In this document: positions 14,004-22,189 of the stretch, piece by piece
Layout of the letters: every line of letters starts with the position of its first letter
Position numbering within the stretch: the stretch's first letter is position 1
Assembly (NCBI GenBank): GCA_016845525.1
Contig: JAERSQ010000096.1
Coordinates: forward strand, 1 to 32,601
From: Pseudomonadota bacterium
GTDB lineage: Bacteria; Pseudomonadota; Gammaproteobacteria; Arenicellales; UBA868
DNA: 32,601 bases
Reading direction: 5' to 3'
Made by a program: the position numbers and the translations under genes
Notes under the pieces: generated by a model
Database searches by the model: none
What the model was told of the DNA's origin: nothing
The model's input: the letters and a program-made list of their open reading frames with translations, nothing else

Positions 14004-14224
14004 GGAACCAAGTTAGTGCAGCCTTTCATGAGTCTGATCCGCGCTGGCGACGTGCCGGTTCGATTTGATGACACGCGTCGCGGCGTGGGGCGGTGCTTGG
14101 ATCTGCACAATCAGGTCGTGAAAGAGCGGTATGATAACGGCTTGTGAGAAGTCGCGAAGCACGCCCGTGTGATGACAGACAATAATTCAAAAACGTTACC
14201 CGCCCCAAAGGAGAGTGCTCGCTG

Positions 14225-15133
14225 ATGATAACGTCCACCGCCAATGTCGATGGGATTATTTCTGCGGCAGAAGAGGCTTCCATTCCTGTGCTCGATCGGG
14301 GGTTCCTTTATGGAGATTCGGTCTATGAGGTGTTTCGAACCTATCGGTCCGTACCCCTTTTTCTGGAAGATCATTTTGAGCGTCTTGAGAATTCCGCCCA
14401 CCTGATTCAAATGCAGATCAGCCAGTCTCGAGAGCAGCTGCTGGAGGAGATTCGCCGGACTGCCATCGAGGCAGGCGTTTCCCGCGAATCAGACGCCTAT
14501 GTGCGTTATCAGATTACCCGGGGAGAGGGAGCCGTTGACCTGTACCCTGATCCGAGCCTCAAGACCCGGTATGTCATCATCGTCAAGGCTTTGCCCTCGT
14601 GGAATCCGGTTTTCTACGAGCGGGGGGTCCATATGGCGATCCCCAACGTGCGGCGTAATCCCGTGAATTCCCTGGACCCCAACATCAAAGGCGGAAACTA
14701 CCTGAACAATATTATGGGACTGACCGAGGCCAGAGAAGCGGGAGCAGATGACTGCGTCATGCTGAACCGTGATGGTTTTGTGACTGAGGCAGCCAACAGT
14801 AATGTCTGGTTCCTGATCCGGGGGCGGCTGGTGACGCCTGGATCAGGAAACCTTAAGGGGTTGACCAAAAAACATGTGCATCGTGCACTTAAGGCTGCCG
14901 ATATGGAGAGCTTTGAGGAAGATGTGCATGTCAATGAACTGCTCGACGCGACTGAATGCTTTATCACCAGCGCTACGAGAGAAGTCATGCCGGTGGTGTC
15001 GCTGACACTGCTTGACGGCGAACGCCTTGAGTTTCCAGTCGGCGGCGGTGAGCTGACCCGTCAGACTCGACAGATTTTCTCTGACTACGTCGAGGCCCAT
15101 ATCTCCGAACACGCACAGGATGCACTTGCCTGA
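14225..15133 (+). CDS. class IV (fold type IV) PLP aminotransferase, D-amino-acid/branched-chain type (302 aa)
   Basis: AGGAG lies 11 bases before ATG 14225. The fold-type IV hallmarks are present: PVLDRGFLYGDSVYEVFRTY near the N terminus, the Schiff-base Lys155 in DPNIKGGNYLNN, and GFVTEAANSNVWFL. The FLYGDSVYE form is closer to D-alanine transaminase and related enzymes than to IlvE's typical HYGTG-like start. However, the Arg-x-His carboxylate trap of Bacillus D-amino-acid transaminase is not seen (TRGEGAVDLYPD instead). The substrate is therefore open: D-alanine/D-glutamate, branched-chain, or aminodeoxychorismate. The ddl gene starts 41 bases downstream, which favours a D-alanine role by context only. 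Confidence 0.85.
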   Translation: MITSTANVDGIISAAEEASIPVLDRGFLYGDSVYEVFRTYRSVPLFLEDHFERLENSAHLIQMQISQSREQLLEEIRRTAIEAGVSRESDAYVRYQITRGEGAVDLYPDPSLKTRYVIIVKALPSWNPVFYERGVHMAIPNVRRNPVNSLDPNIKGGNYLNNIMGLTEAREAGADDCVMLNRDGFVTEAANSNVWFLIRGRLVTPGSGNLKGLTKKHVHRALKAADMESFEEDVHVNELLDATECFITSATREVMPVVSLTLLDGERLEFPVGGGELTRQTRQIFSDYVEAHISEHAQDALA

Positions 15134-15174
15134 AGTGGGTCTTGGACAAGTGAGAATGTTCGGTACCCCCTGTT

Positions 15175-16263
15175 ATGAGTAAGACCCGAGTCCTGCTGGT
15201 ATTCGGAGGACAGTCTGCTGAGCATGAGGTGTCGGTTGTCTCAGCGCGGTCGGTGTATCGGGCAATTGATGCTGACCGTTACGAAGTGGTCCTGGCAGGG
15301 ATCTCCCGCACCGGACAATGGGTTCTCGAGGACGGTAAAGCCGCGCTACTGGAGCAGAGCGAGGTTTCAGGCGCGAGCGGCCGGCCCGTGCAGTTGGGTG
15401 CCGGTCAGCGTGACCTTGTGGCGTTGGACGGCACGCCCGCGGGCACTGGCTCGTTCGACGTCGTGTTTCCTCTGCTGCATGGACCTCGTGGGGAAGACGG
15501 CTGTGTTCAGGGTTTGCTCGAGCTGGCGGATGCCGCGTACGTCGGAGCGGGAGTGGCCGCATCTGCGGTGGGGATGGATAAAGAACTGGCCCGAGCGGTC
15601 TTTGCTCATGCCGGCCTGCGTCAGACAGAGTACCTGGTTATTCGTCGCAGCGCGTGGAATGCCGACCGTCAGGGCACGCTAGAAGATATTGAAGCCAAGC
15701 TGCGCTACCCGCTATTCGTCAAGCCGGTGAACCTCGGCTCCAGTATCGGTATTTCAAAGGTGCATGACACCCAGTCGCTTGAGAGCGCAATCGAGCTTGC
15801 TGCGAGCTATGACGTCAAAATAATGGTGGAGACATCAGTGGAAAACGCACGCGAACTCGAATGTGCTGTGTTGGGAAACGATGACCCCAAAGCCTCCGTC
15901 ATCGGCGAGATCATTCCGGGCGCTGAGTTCTATGATTACACCACCAAATATATTGATGACCGCTCCCAGTTGATTGTCCCGGCCGAACTGCCGGAATCGA
16001 TCAGCGCTGAGATTCAGAGAATGTCGGTGGACGCGTTTCGCGCGATAGACTGTGCGGGGCTTGGGCGTGTGGATTTTCTGTTGGCGCCCTCCGGCGACAT
16101 TTTCCTAAACGAGATCAATACGATGCCTGGCTTTACCCCCATCAGCATGTATCCCCGGCTCTGGCAGGCGAGTGGTATTCCGTACCCAGAACTGATCGAT
16201 GAATTGATTCAACTGGCGCTCGACCGGCACCGCGAAACCCGAAAAGTCAGTGTTAACCGGTAG
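15175..16263 (+). CDS. ddl: D-alanine--D-alanine ligase (362 aa)
   Basis: This is an ATP-grasp cytoplasmic enzyme that joins two D-Ala for peptidoglycan. Visible motifs are VLLVFGGQSAEHEVSVVSA at the N terminus, FPLLHGPRGEDG, the ATP-site KPVNLGSSIGISKV, the omega-loop FYDYTTKY, and GLGRVDFLL with the Mg-binding LNEINTMPGFTPISMYP. The Tyr-Lys of the omega-loop and the H-G-x-x-G-E-D motif match D-Ala:D-Ala enzymes, not the D-Lac vancomycin-resistance type. Length agrees with DdlA. No clear ribosome-binding site precedes ATG 15175, so it may be coupled to the upstream aminotransferase. A hairpin follows at 16292. Confidence 0.97.
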   Translation: MSKTRVLLVFGGQSAEHEVSVVSARSVYRAIDADRYEVVLAGISRTGQWVLEDGKAALLEQSEVSGASGRPVQLGAGQRDLVALDGTPAGTGSFDVVFPLLHGPRGEDGCVQGLLELADAAYVGAGVAASAVGMDKELARAVFAHAGLRQTEYLVIRRSAWNADRQGTLEDIEAKLRYPLFVKPVNLGSSIGISKVHDTQSLESAIELAASYDVKIMVETSVENARELECAVLGNDDPKASVIGEIIPGAEFYDYTTKYIDDRSQLIVPAELPESISAEIQRMSVDAFRAIDCAGLGRVDFLLAPSGDIFLNEINTMPGFTPISMYPRLWQASGIPYPELIDELIQLALDRHRETRKVSVNR

Positions 16264-16291
16264 ATTGGCCGTATTTCGACAGGCGTCTGGC

Positions 16292-16312
16292 ACAACAAGA
16301 CGTGTTTGTTGT
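16292..16312. terminator. hairpin downstream of ddl
   Basis: ACAACAA (16292-16298) and TTGTTGT (16306-16312) form a perfect 7-bp stem with a 7-base loop. There is no T-tract and the stem is AT-rich, so it is weak as a terminator. It could instead be an operator-like palindrome before the phosphonate-type transporter genes. Confidence 0.35.
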
Positions 16313-16436
16313 CTCATGGAACCAAACACACTAATATGGACGGACGTTGTGTCATCTTTCTGTAAAAAACAATAGTGATGATACGAATCCGGTGATTCAT
16401 CCGGAAACGTATTGACTTTCTCAATAGGAGGAGCAG

Positions 16437-17468
16437 ATGAAAAACAGTTTATTTGGTGTTCGCTCAGGCCTTGCGGCCGCGTTGGCATTCGGCCTTAGCC
16501 ATGCCACTTTTGCTGCGACGGATCTCACTGTCTACACCGCAGTCGAGGCAGAAGATCTCAAGAAATATGCAGCACGATTTAATGAAGATCATCCTGATAT
16601 CAAAATCAATTGGGTCCGTGACTCCACCGGCATCGTGACCGCAAAGCTGTTGGCGGAGAAAGAAAATCCGCGCGCGGATGTCATATGGGGCCTGGCGGCC
16701 ACCAGTTTGTTGTTGATGAAAGGCGAGGGAATGCTGCACGCTTACGCTCCCAACGGGCTGGACGGACTTGATTCAAAGTTCCGGGATAAATCGAACCCGC
16801 CAAGCTGGACAGGGATGGATGCCTGGGTGGCAGCTGTCTGCGTGAATACTGTCGAGTCGGACAAGCACAACCTGCCGATGCCTGCCTCCTGGAAGGATCT
16901 GACCAAACCTGTCTACAAGGGTCATGTCGCTATGCCCAATCCGAATTCCTCCGGAACCGGCTTTCTCGATGTTTCCAGCTGGCTTCAGATGTTCGGTGAA
17001 GAGGGTGGATGGGCGTTCATGGATCAACTGCACCAGAACATCGACCACTACACCCATTCCGGCTCGAAGCCCTGCAAGCAGGCTGCAAGAGGAGAGGTGG
17101 CAATTGGAGTGTCGTTTGCATTCCGAGGCGCAAAGTCCAAGGCTGCTGGCGCACCGCTCGAAGTCATTATTCCCAGTGAAGGCATCGGTTGGGATATGGA
17201 AGCCACCGCGATCGTAGCGGGGACCAAGAAGCTTGATGCGGCCAAGACCTTGGTCGATTGGTCGGTCAGCGAAAAAGCCAACAAGATGTACAACGAAGGC
17301 TATGCGGTCATCGGTATCCAGCGTCTGGCCAAGCCGGTTGAGCATTTCCCTGAGAATATTCCTCAGGCCATGATCGACAACAACTTTGAATGGGCCGCAC
17401 AAAACCGCAAGCGCATCCTCGCCGAATGGCAAAAGCGCTACGATTCAAAATCGGAACCCAAGAGCTAG
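16437..17468 (+). CDS. phnS2: 2-aminoethylphosphonate-type ABC transporter, substrate-binding protein (343 aa)
   Basis: AGGAGGAG lies just before ATG 16437. A signal peptide (MKNSLFGVRSGLAAALAFGL, cleaved near THFA/AATD) directs it to the periplasm. The mature protein matches the Fe3+/AEP-type binding-protein family: LTVYTAVEAEDLKKYAARFN, then WVRDSTGIVTAKLLAEKENP, then ADVIWGLAATSL. The blocks GMDAWVAAVCVNTVE, MPNPNSSGTGFLDVSSW, YTHSGSKPCKQAARGE, GWDMEATAIV and WAAQNRKRILAEWQKRY are those of the putative AEP-binding PhnS2 family, to which the experimentally studied AepX type appears related. It is followed by a hairpin and then the ATPase and permease genes. The ligand is inferred from family resemblance. 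Confidence 0.9.
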   Translation: MKNSLFGVRSGLAAALAFGLSHATFAATDLTVYTAVEAEDLKKYAARFNEDHPDIKINWVRDSTGIVTAKLLAEKENPRADVIWGLAATSLLLMKGEGMLHAYAPNGLDGLDSKFRDKSNPPSWTGMDAWVAAVCVNTVESDKHNLPMPASWKDLTKPVYKGHVAMPNPNSSGTGFLDVSSWLQMFGEEGGWAFMDQLHQNIDHYTHSGSKPCKQAARGEVAIGVSFAFRGAKSKAAGAPLEVIIPSEGIGWDMEATAIVAGTKKLDAAKTLVDWSVSEKANKMYNEGYAVIGIQRLAKPVEHFPENIPQAMIDNNFEWAAQNRKRILAEWQKRYDSKSEPKS

Positions 17469-17489
17469 GACAGAGTCTTGACGCATTGC

Positions 17490-17530
17490 CGGCCGGTCGC
17501 TGTGTAATCAGTGATCGGCCGTTTTGTTTT
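17490..17530 (+). terminator. intrinsic terminator/attenuator after the binding-protein gene
   Basis: GGCCGGTC (17491-17498) pairs with GATCGGCC (17513-17520), 8 bp with one G-U, followed by GTTTTGTTTT. Placed between the binding-protein gene and the ATPase gene, it would reduce expression of the membrane components relative to the abundant binding protein. This is a common arrangement in importer operons. Confidence 0.8.
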
Positions 17531-17590
17531 GGGTAAAACCCTGTTGCTGCACGGCAGGGCAACCGACAAGTTCAAGGGTTTTCGGCGGCG

Positions 17591-18667
17591 ATGAGCGAAG
17601 CATTTCTTAAGATAGAGAATCTGACCAAGAACTTCGGTCAGTTCACCGCGTTGCGGAAGATCTCCCTTGAGGTGTTCGAAGGGGAGTTTGTCTGCTTTCT
17701 GGGCCCTTCAGGGTGCGGGAAAACCACGTTGCTCCGCGCCATCGCAGGACTGGATATCCAGACGCAAGGGAGTATTGCCCAGGCCGGTGCAGATATCTCT
17801 GTTCTGCCCCCGTCAGAGCGCGACTTCGGAATTGTGTTTCAATCCTATGCGCTTTTCCCCAACCTCTCGGTCGAAAAGAATGTTGCTTATGGCCTTGAGA
17901 GCCGACGTGCACATCGAGATGAGGTCAGCCAACGTGTCACCGAGTTGCTGGCGCTCGTCGATCTCGCCGACCAGGCGAAAAAGTATCCTGCCCAACTCTC
18001 GGGAGGGCAGCAGCAGCGTGTTGCCTTGGCGAGGGCCTTAGCGACGTCTCCAGGATTACTGCTCTTGGATGAGCCCTTGTCGGCGCTGGATGCAAAAGTG
18101 CGTGCCCACTTGAGAATGGAGATCAAGGAACTCCAGCGGCGACTGGCGGTCACCACCATCATGGTAACCCATGACCAGGAAGAAGCATTGACGATGGCTG
18201 ATCGGATTGTGGTGATGAACCATGGAGTCATCGAGCAGATTGGTACACCGCAGGAGATTTACGCGAGTCCTGCCTCACAGTTTGTCGCGGACTTTATCGG
18301 AACCATGAACTTCATCAGCGCAAGGACCGCGTCTGCCGGAAAATGTGTCCTCGAAGATCTTGAGATTGCTGTCGACACGTCGGGCCTGGAGGCGGGTCAG
18401 CCGGTGCAGCTTGCCATCCGCCCGGAGGATGTCCAACTGGGTGCGAACGACGCGCTGGAAGATCAAAGTCAGGCGCGGGGGACAATCGAATCCCTGGAGT
18501 ATCTGGGCGCTTTTGTTCGAGCGACCGTGAAGTTGGGTCAAAGCGGGGCGACGGTGCAGGCAGATTTATCCACTGGAGATATCGACCAATTCGCATTGGA
18601 ACCGCAATCGTCGGTTGCGGTGACTTTTCCTGCCGAAAAAATCCGACTGTATTCCCTGGACGCCTGA
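17591..18667 (+). CDS. phnT2: 2-aminoethylphosphonate-type ABC transporter, ATP-binding protein (358 aa)
   Basis: This is an importer ATPase with Walker A GPSGCGKTT from residue 38, Q-loop FQSYALFPNLSVEKNVAYGL, signature LSGGQQQRVALARA, Walker B LLLLDEPLSALDAKVR and switch VTHDQEEALTMADR. A C-terminal regulatory TOBE-like domain of about 110 residues (from FIGTMNFISA) is typical of the Fe3+/polyamine/AEP class. It lies 122 bases after the binding-protein gene and overlaps the permease start by one base (TGATG). Generic motifs do not show the substrate; the partner genes do. Confidence 0.93.
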   Translation: MSEAFLKIENLTKNFGQFTALRKISLEVFEGEFVCFLGPSGCGKTTLLRAIAGLDIQTQGSIAQAGADISVLPPSERDFGIVFQSYALFPNLSVEKNVAYGLESRRAHRDEVSQRVTELLALVDLADQAKKYPAQLSGGQQQRVALARALATSPGLLLLDEPLSALDAKVRAHLRMEIKELQRRLAVTTIMVTHDQEEALTMADRIVVMNHGVIEQIGTPQEIYASPASQFVADFIGTMNFISARTASAGKCVLEDLEIAVDTSGLEAGQPVQLAIRPEDVQLGANDALEDQSQARGTIESLEYLGAFVRATVKLGQSGATVQADLSTGDIDQFALEPQSSVAVTFPAEKIRLYSLDA

Positions 18668-20385
18668 TGGCTGGCGCAAGTCATCTGAGCGGCACTCGCG
18701 GATCGCCGCTACGCCGTAAATCCAGTTCGGACGACCGGGCCATGCGGCTCTTTATCCTGGTGATTGCGGTCTACCTGGTGATCGCGCTGGCCTTTCCCTT
18801 ATATGTCATGTTCTCCAAGAGTCTGGAGAATTCACAGGGTGGCTTTGTCGGGCTTCAAAACTACCTCGAATATTTCAATACGCCTTCCCTGGTTTATTCC
18901 ATCCAGAACAGTCTTTTTATTGGGTTTGTGACCACCTGCATTACGGTCACGATAGCGTTTGTCCTTGCCTATGCACTCACTCGCAGTCGGATGCCAGGAA
19001 AGCCTGTCTTCAAGACCATCGCGATGATCCCGATCCTCGTGCCCTCTCTCTTGCCCGGCATCGCGCTGATTTATCTTTTCGGCCGTCAGGGATTGATCAA
19101 TGAGTTGTTGTTTGGCCACGACATCTACGGACCGATCGGTATTGTCATTGCTGAAGTATTTTTCACGCTGCCCCACGCACTCATCATCATTATCACCGCG
19201 TTATCTATCGCCGACGCGAGACTCTACGAGGCAGCTACTGCGCTTCGCGCCAGTCGCCCCCGGATATTCTTTACGGTAACCCTGCCTGGTGTACGTTACG
19301 GGCTGATCAGCGCCGCTTTCGTTGTTTTCACGCTGTCGGTAACGGACTTCGGCGCGCCCAAGGTGATCGGTGGAGATTTCAACGTTCTTGCGACTGATAT
19401 ATACAAACAGGTGATCGGGCAACAGAACTTCGAGATGGGCGCGGTCGTTTCGATGGTGCTGTTGCTTCCAGCCGGTCTCGCCTTTGTTGTGGATCGCATT
19501 GTCCAGAAAAAGCAGGTGGCGCTCCTGTCGGCCCGGGCGGTGCCTCTTGAGCCGCTTCCGAACAAACGATTCGACAGCCTGATGCTGGTTTATTCAATCA
19601 TCATCAGCATTTTTATTTTGGGCATCCTCGGCGTCTGTCAGTTTGCAGCGCTGGTGAAGTTCTTCCCCTATAACCTGAGCCTCGGCTTCAGCAATTACCA
19701 GTTTGACCTGATGGATGGGGGCGGTTGGGACAGTTACTTCAACTCTATTGAAATGGCCTCCTACACGGCGGTATTCGGCACGCTCATTGTTTTTGCCGGG
19801 GCATATCTGGTCGAAAAAGGTCAGGGGTTAGGACCCATTCGTGGGGCTTTTCAGTTTCTGGCGATGCTGCCCATGGCGATCCCTGGCCTGGTGCTGGGTC
19901 TGGCCTACATCTTTTTCTTCAACTCGCCGTCGAACCCGCTGAATTTTTTATACCACACGATGACGATACTCGTGATCAGCACCATCACCCATTTCTATAC
20001 TGTGAGTCATCTGACCGCGACGACCGCGCTGAAACAGATGGATGCGCAGTTTGAGTCGGTCGCCGCTTCCTTGAAGCAGCCGTTTTATCGCACCTTCCTG
20101 AGAGTTACGGTGCCAGTGTGCACGCCTGCGATTCTGGATATCAGCATTTATCTTTTTGTCAACGCAATGACTACGGTTTCCGCAGTCGTCTTTCTGTATT
20201 CCCCGCATACGACACTAGCCTCTGTGGCGGTGCTCAACATGGATGACGCTGGCGACATCGCACCGGCGGCCGCGATGGGAATGATGATCTTCTACACCGC
20301 AGCGAGCGTTAAAATCCTGCACTACCTTTTGAGCCGGGGCATCGAGTCCCGCACACAGGCATGGCGGGTCGCCGTCGCAAATTAG
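18667..20385 (+). CDS. phnU2: 2-aminoethylphosphonate-type ABC transporter, fused permease (572 aa)
   Basis: This is an inner-membrane protein with two permease modules in one chain, each of about six segments, like the putative AEP permease and the FbpB class. The ATPase-contact (EAA) loop appears twice. The first is at about residues 188-213 ([20 protein letters not shown]), and the second, degenerate, is at about 463-490 ([20 protein letters not shown]). The single fused permease plus single ATPase and binding protein completes the importer. The start ATG shares its first base with the ATPase stop. The glyoxalase gene follows after 8 bases, probably in the same transcript. Confidence 0.93.
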   Translation: MAGASHLSGTRGSPLRRKSSSDDRAMRLFILVIAVYLVIALAFPLYVMFSKSLENSQGGFVGLQNYLEYFNTPSLVYSIQNSLFIGFVTTCITVTIAFVLAYALTRSRMPGKPVFKTIAMIPILVPSLLPGIALIYLFGRQGLINELLFGHDIYGPIGIVIAEVFFTLPHALIIIITALSIADARLYEAATALRASRPRIFFTVTLPGVRYGLISAAFVVFTLSVTDFGAPKVIGGDFNVLATDIYKQVIGQQNFEMGAVVSMVLLLPAGLAFVVDRIVQKKQVALLSARAVPLEPLPNKRFDSLMLVYSIIISIFILGILGVCQFAALVKFFPYNLSLGFSNYQFDLMDGGGWDSYFNSIEMASYTAVFGTLIVFAGAYLVEKGQGLGPIRGAFQFLAMLPMAIPGLVLGLAYIFFFNSPSNPLNFLYHTMTILVISTITHFYTVSHLTATTALKQMDAQFESVAASLKQPFYRTFLRVTVPVCTPAILDISIYLFVNAMTTVSAVVFLYSPHTTLASVAVLNMDDAGDIAPAAAMGMMIFYTAASVKILHYLLSRGIESRTQAWRVAVAN

Positions 20386-20393
20386 AGAAAAGT

Positions 20394-20813
20394 ATGAAAT
20401 ACCTGCACACCATGGTCAGGGTCAGCGATCTCGATGCGTCGCTGGATTTTTATTGCGCGAAGCTGGGTCTGGTCGAACTGCGTCGCTACGATGAGCCCAA
20501 AGGGCGCTTTACCAATGTGTTTCTTGCGGCCCCTGGCGATGAATCGGCCCAGGTTGAGTTAACCTTTAACTGGGATCCGGAAGAATATGGGGCCGGCCGT
20601 AATTTTGGGCACCTGGCCTACGAAGTAGAGGACATCTACGGCTTGTGTCAGCGTCTGATGGACGAGGGGGTGACCATCAACCGTCCGCCGCGGGATGGCC
20701 GTATGGCGTTTGTCCGTTCTCCCGACGGCATCTCAGTTGAACTGCTGCAAAAAGGTGAGGCCTTGCCTCCGGCTGAGCCTTGGCTGTCCATGTCCAACAC
20801 GGGGTCCTGGTAA
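20394..20813 (+). CDS. gloA: lactoylglutathione lyase (glyoxalase I), VOC family (139 aa)
   Basis: The start is ATG 20394; a longer frame from 20361 would overlap the permease. The protein has the paired beta-alpha-beta-beta-beta units of the VOC fold: [20 protein letters not shown], then [15 protein letters not shown], then [20 protein letters not shown]. The metal ligands expected for glyoxalase I are all in place: His5, Glu55, His73 and Glu116. It converts the methylglyoxal-glutathione adduct to S-lactoylglutathione in the cytoplasm. Position in the phosphonate-type importer operon is unusual; it may protect against aldehydes or have been recruited to another VOC reaction. Confidence 0.92.
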   Translation: MKYLHTMVRVSDLDASLDFYCAKLGLVELRRYDEPKGRFTNVFLAAPGDESAQVELTFNWDPEEYGAGRNFGHLAYEVEDIYGLCQRLMDEGVTINRPPRDGRMAFVRSPDGISVELLQKGEALPPAEPWLSMSNTGSW

Positions 20814-20824
20814 GACGCACTTCG

Positions 20825-21349
20825 ATGCAGTCCCCCGGCGCGCCCCTGGAAATCAATTCGGTCACGCTAGGGGACCACGGCGGCTTGATAGGGATGTGCT
20901 GCTGCCCTGGCCGGGTCGAACAGCATAACGATGGGGTTCATCGCTCCAGGGATCTTGCTGAAGATCTGGCCGTCGTCAGCGATTGGCAGCCCGATCTGGT
21001 GATTTCTCTCGTTGAACTGCACGAGTTCGATTTTCTGGGTGTCGCGCAGCTGCCGGAGGAGTTCGAAAGACGGTTTCAGTGGCAGCATCATCCCGTCAGA
21101 GACCTTGCTGCCCCCTCTGAAGCAAGCGGAGAAAGCACCGTTTTGGGGGAGTGGTTCGCTTCGGTGGGTCGGGGCGAGCGCATTCTCCTGCACTGTGCGG
21201 CGGGACTCGGGCGAACAGGCACCGTGGCGGCCCGCTTGCTGATGATGGCAGGCGAAGATGCGGATACAGCGATCAAGACGGTGCGTGCCGCAAGGCCCGG
21301 CACCGTTGAGTCAGGCGCCCAGGAGCGCTTTTTGCGCCAGTCGGATTAG
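20825..21349 (+). CDS. CDKN3-like dual-specificity/tyrosine protein phosphatase (174 aa)
   Basis: The start chosen is ATG 20825, 11 bases after gloA. The longer frame from 20780 overlaps gloA out of frame. The signature HCAAGLGRTGTVAARL gives the C-x5-R catalytic loop with Cys124 and Arg130. A likely general-acid Asp is in HPVRDLAAPSE. The N-terminal LGDHGGLIGMCCCPGR and RDLAEDLAVVSDWQPDLVIS resemble the bacterial CDKN3-like phosphatase family. It removes phosphate from Tyr/Ser/Thr or possibly from a small molecule; the substrate is unknown. It ends only 5 bases before the convergent HAD gene. Confidence 0.85.
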   Translation: MQSPGAPLEINSVTLGDHGGLIGMCCCPGRVEQHNDGVHRSRDLAEDLAVVSDWQPDLVISLVELHEFDFLGVAQLPEEFERRFQWQHHPVRDLAAPSEASGESTVLGEWFASVGRGERILLHCAAGLGRTGTVAARLLMMAGEDADTAIKTVRAARPGTVESGAQERFLRQSD

Positions 21350-21354
21350 TTGTC

Positions 21355-22113
21355 TCAAGCGGGGCGTATTTGTCCGACATCCTCGATAAGCACGTCAGCG
21401 TGGGGCTGTAACTGCTCAATACTGCCCGCGCCGCCCGTCACCCCAACACACAGCGCTGCACCTGCCTTTCTTGCCATGGCGAGATCGCTCACCGTATCGC
21501 CCACCATGATGAGATCCGAAACGTTTAACTGAAGTGTCGCCGCGATTCCTTCCAGAACCGCTGTATCCGGCTTGACGGGGCCGGTGTCGTCACCGCACCT
21601 GACGTCAGTGAAGAACCGTCTCAGGTCCAGCGTATCCAACATGGCTTCGGTAGCAGATCGATTGTCGGTTGTGGCGATGGTCGTCCGGATGCCAGCCTCG
21701 TTGAGTCGCCGCAGGGACTCGGTTACTGCGCCTTTAGGAATAATCTCTTTTGGATTTGGCCTGGCTGTCATCGCAGCGCCGATATGTTCTTGACTGAGTT
21801 CAAGTGCTTCGTCCCAGTTAATTCCATGCTGATAAACCACGCTGGCAATGACCACCGTAAATTGGTGCAGCGGTGCAGTGGCGAGCGGCCCCTGGCCGGA
21901 GGTCGTGCCGTCAGCGGGGTCATAGCCGGCCGCACGATATAGCTGCCCTAGAAACTCATTACCAAGATCCGCTGCCTCAGCGAGCGCCGCAGCACCTCTT
22001 TCCAGTCTTGGTCCCCAAATGGCATGAAAATCAATCAAGGTCCCGTCCTTGTCGAAGACAACACAACGGGCGGGCGCCTCGATATCAGCCACATGAATCA
22101 GGTTGTTGGCCAT
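21355..22113 (-). CDS. HAD-superfamily phosphatase, Gph-like (252 aa)
   Basis: ATG 22113 is preferred because homology begins shortly after it; ATG 22134 would add seven residues. Motif I is VVFDKDGTL (nucleophile Asp21, acid/base Asp23), motif II is TIATTDN, the motif III Lys is in GPVKPD, and motif IV is MVGDTVSDLAMA. A helical cap lies between residues about 35 and 110. Phosphoglycolate phosphatase is the nearest well-known relative by layout. It is not a phosphonoacetaldehyde hydrolase by its motif I, so it does not supply the missing phosphonate-degradation step. Cytoplasmic; substrate undetermined. Confidence 0.88.
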   Translation of the reverse strand: MANNLIHVADIEAPARCVVFDKDGTLIDFHAIWGPRLERGAAALAEAADLGNEFLGQLYRAAGYDPADGTTSGQGPLATAPLHQFTVVIASVVYQHGINWDEALELSQEHIGAAMTARPNPKEIIPKGAVTESLRRLNEAGIRTTIATTDNRSATEAMLDTLDLRRFFTDVRCGDDTGPVKPDTAVLEGIAATLQLNVSDLIMVGDTVSDLAMARKAGAALCVGVTGGAGSIEQLQPHADVLIEDVGQIRPA

Positions 22114-22189
22114 AGGCCTGCCAATGTAGCCCATTTGCGAGCGGTTGCGTAAACCAATGATTTATCAAAAACGTGAAATAATCAGCGCT

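Noticed and set aside
21355-22113. HAD enzyme as phosphonoacetaldehyde hydrolase (PhnX)
   Set aside because: The proximity to the AEP-type importer suggested it, but motif I is DKDGTL with a Gph-like layout. The gene is also on the opposite strand.
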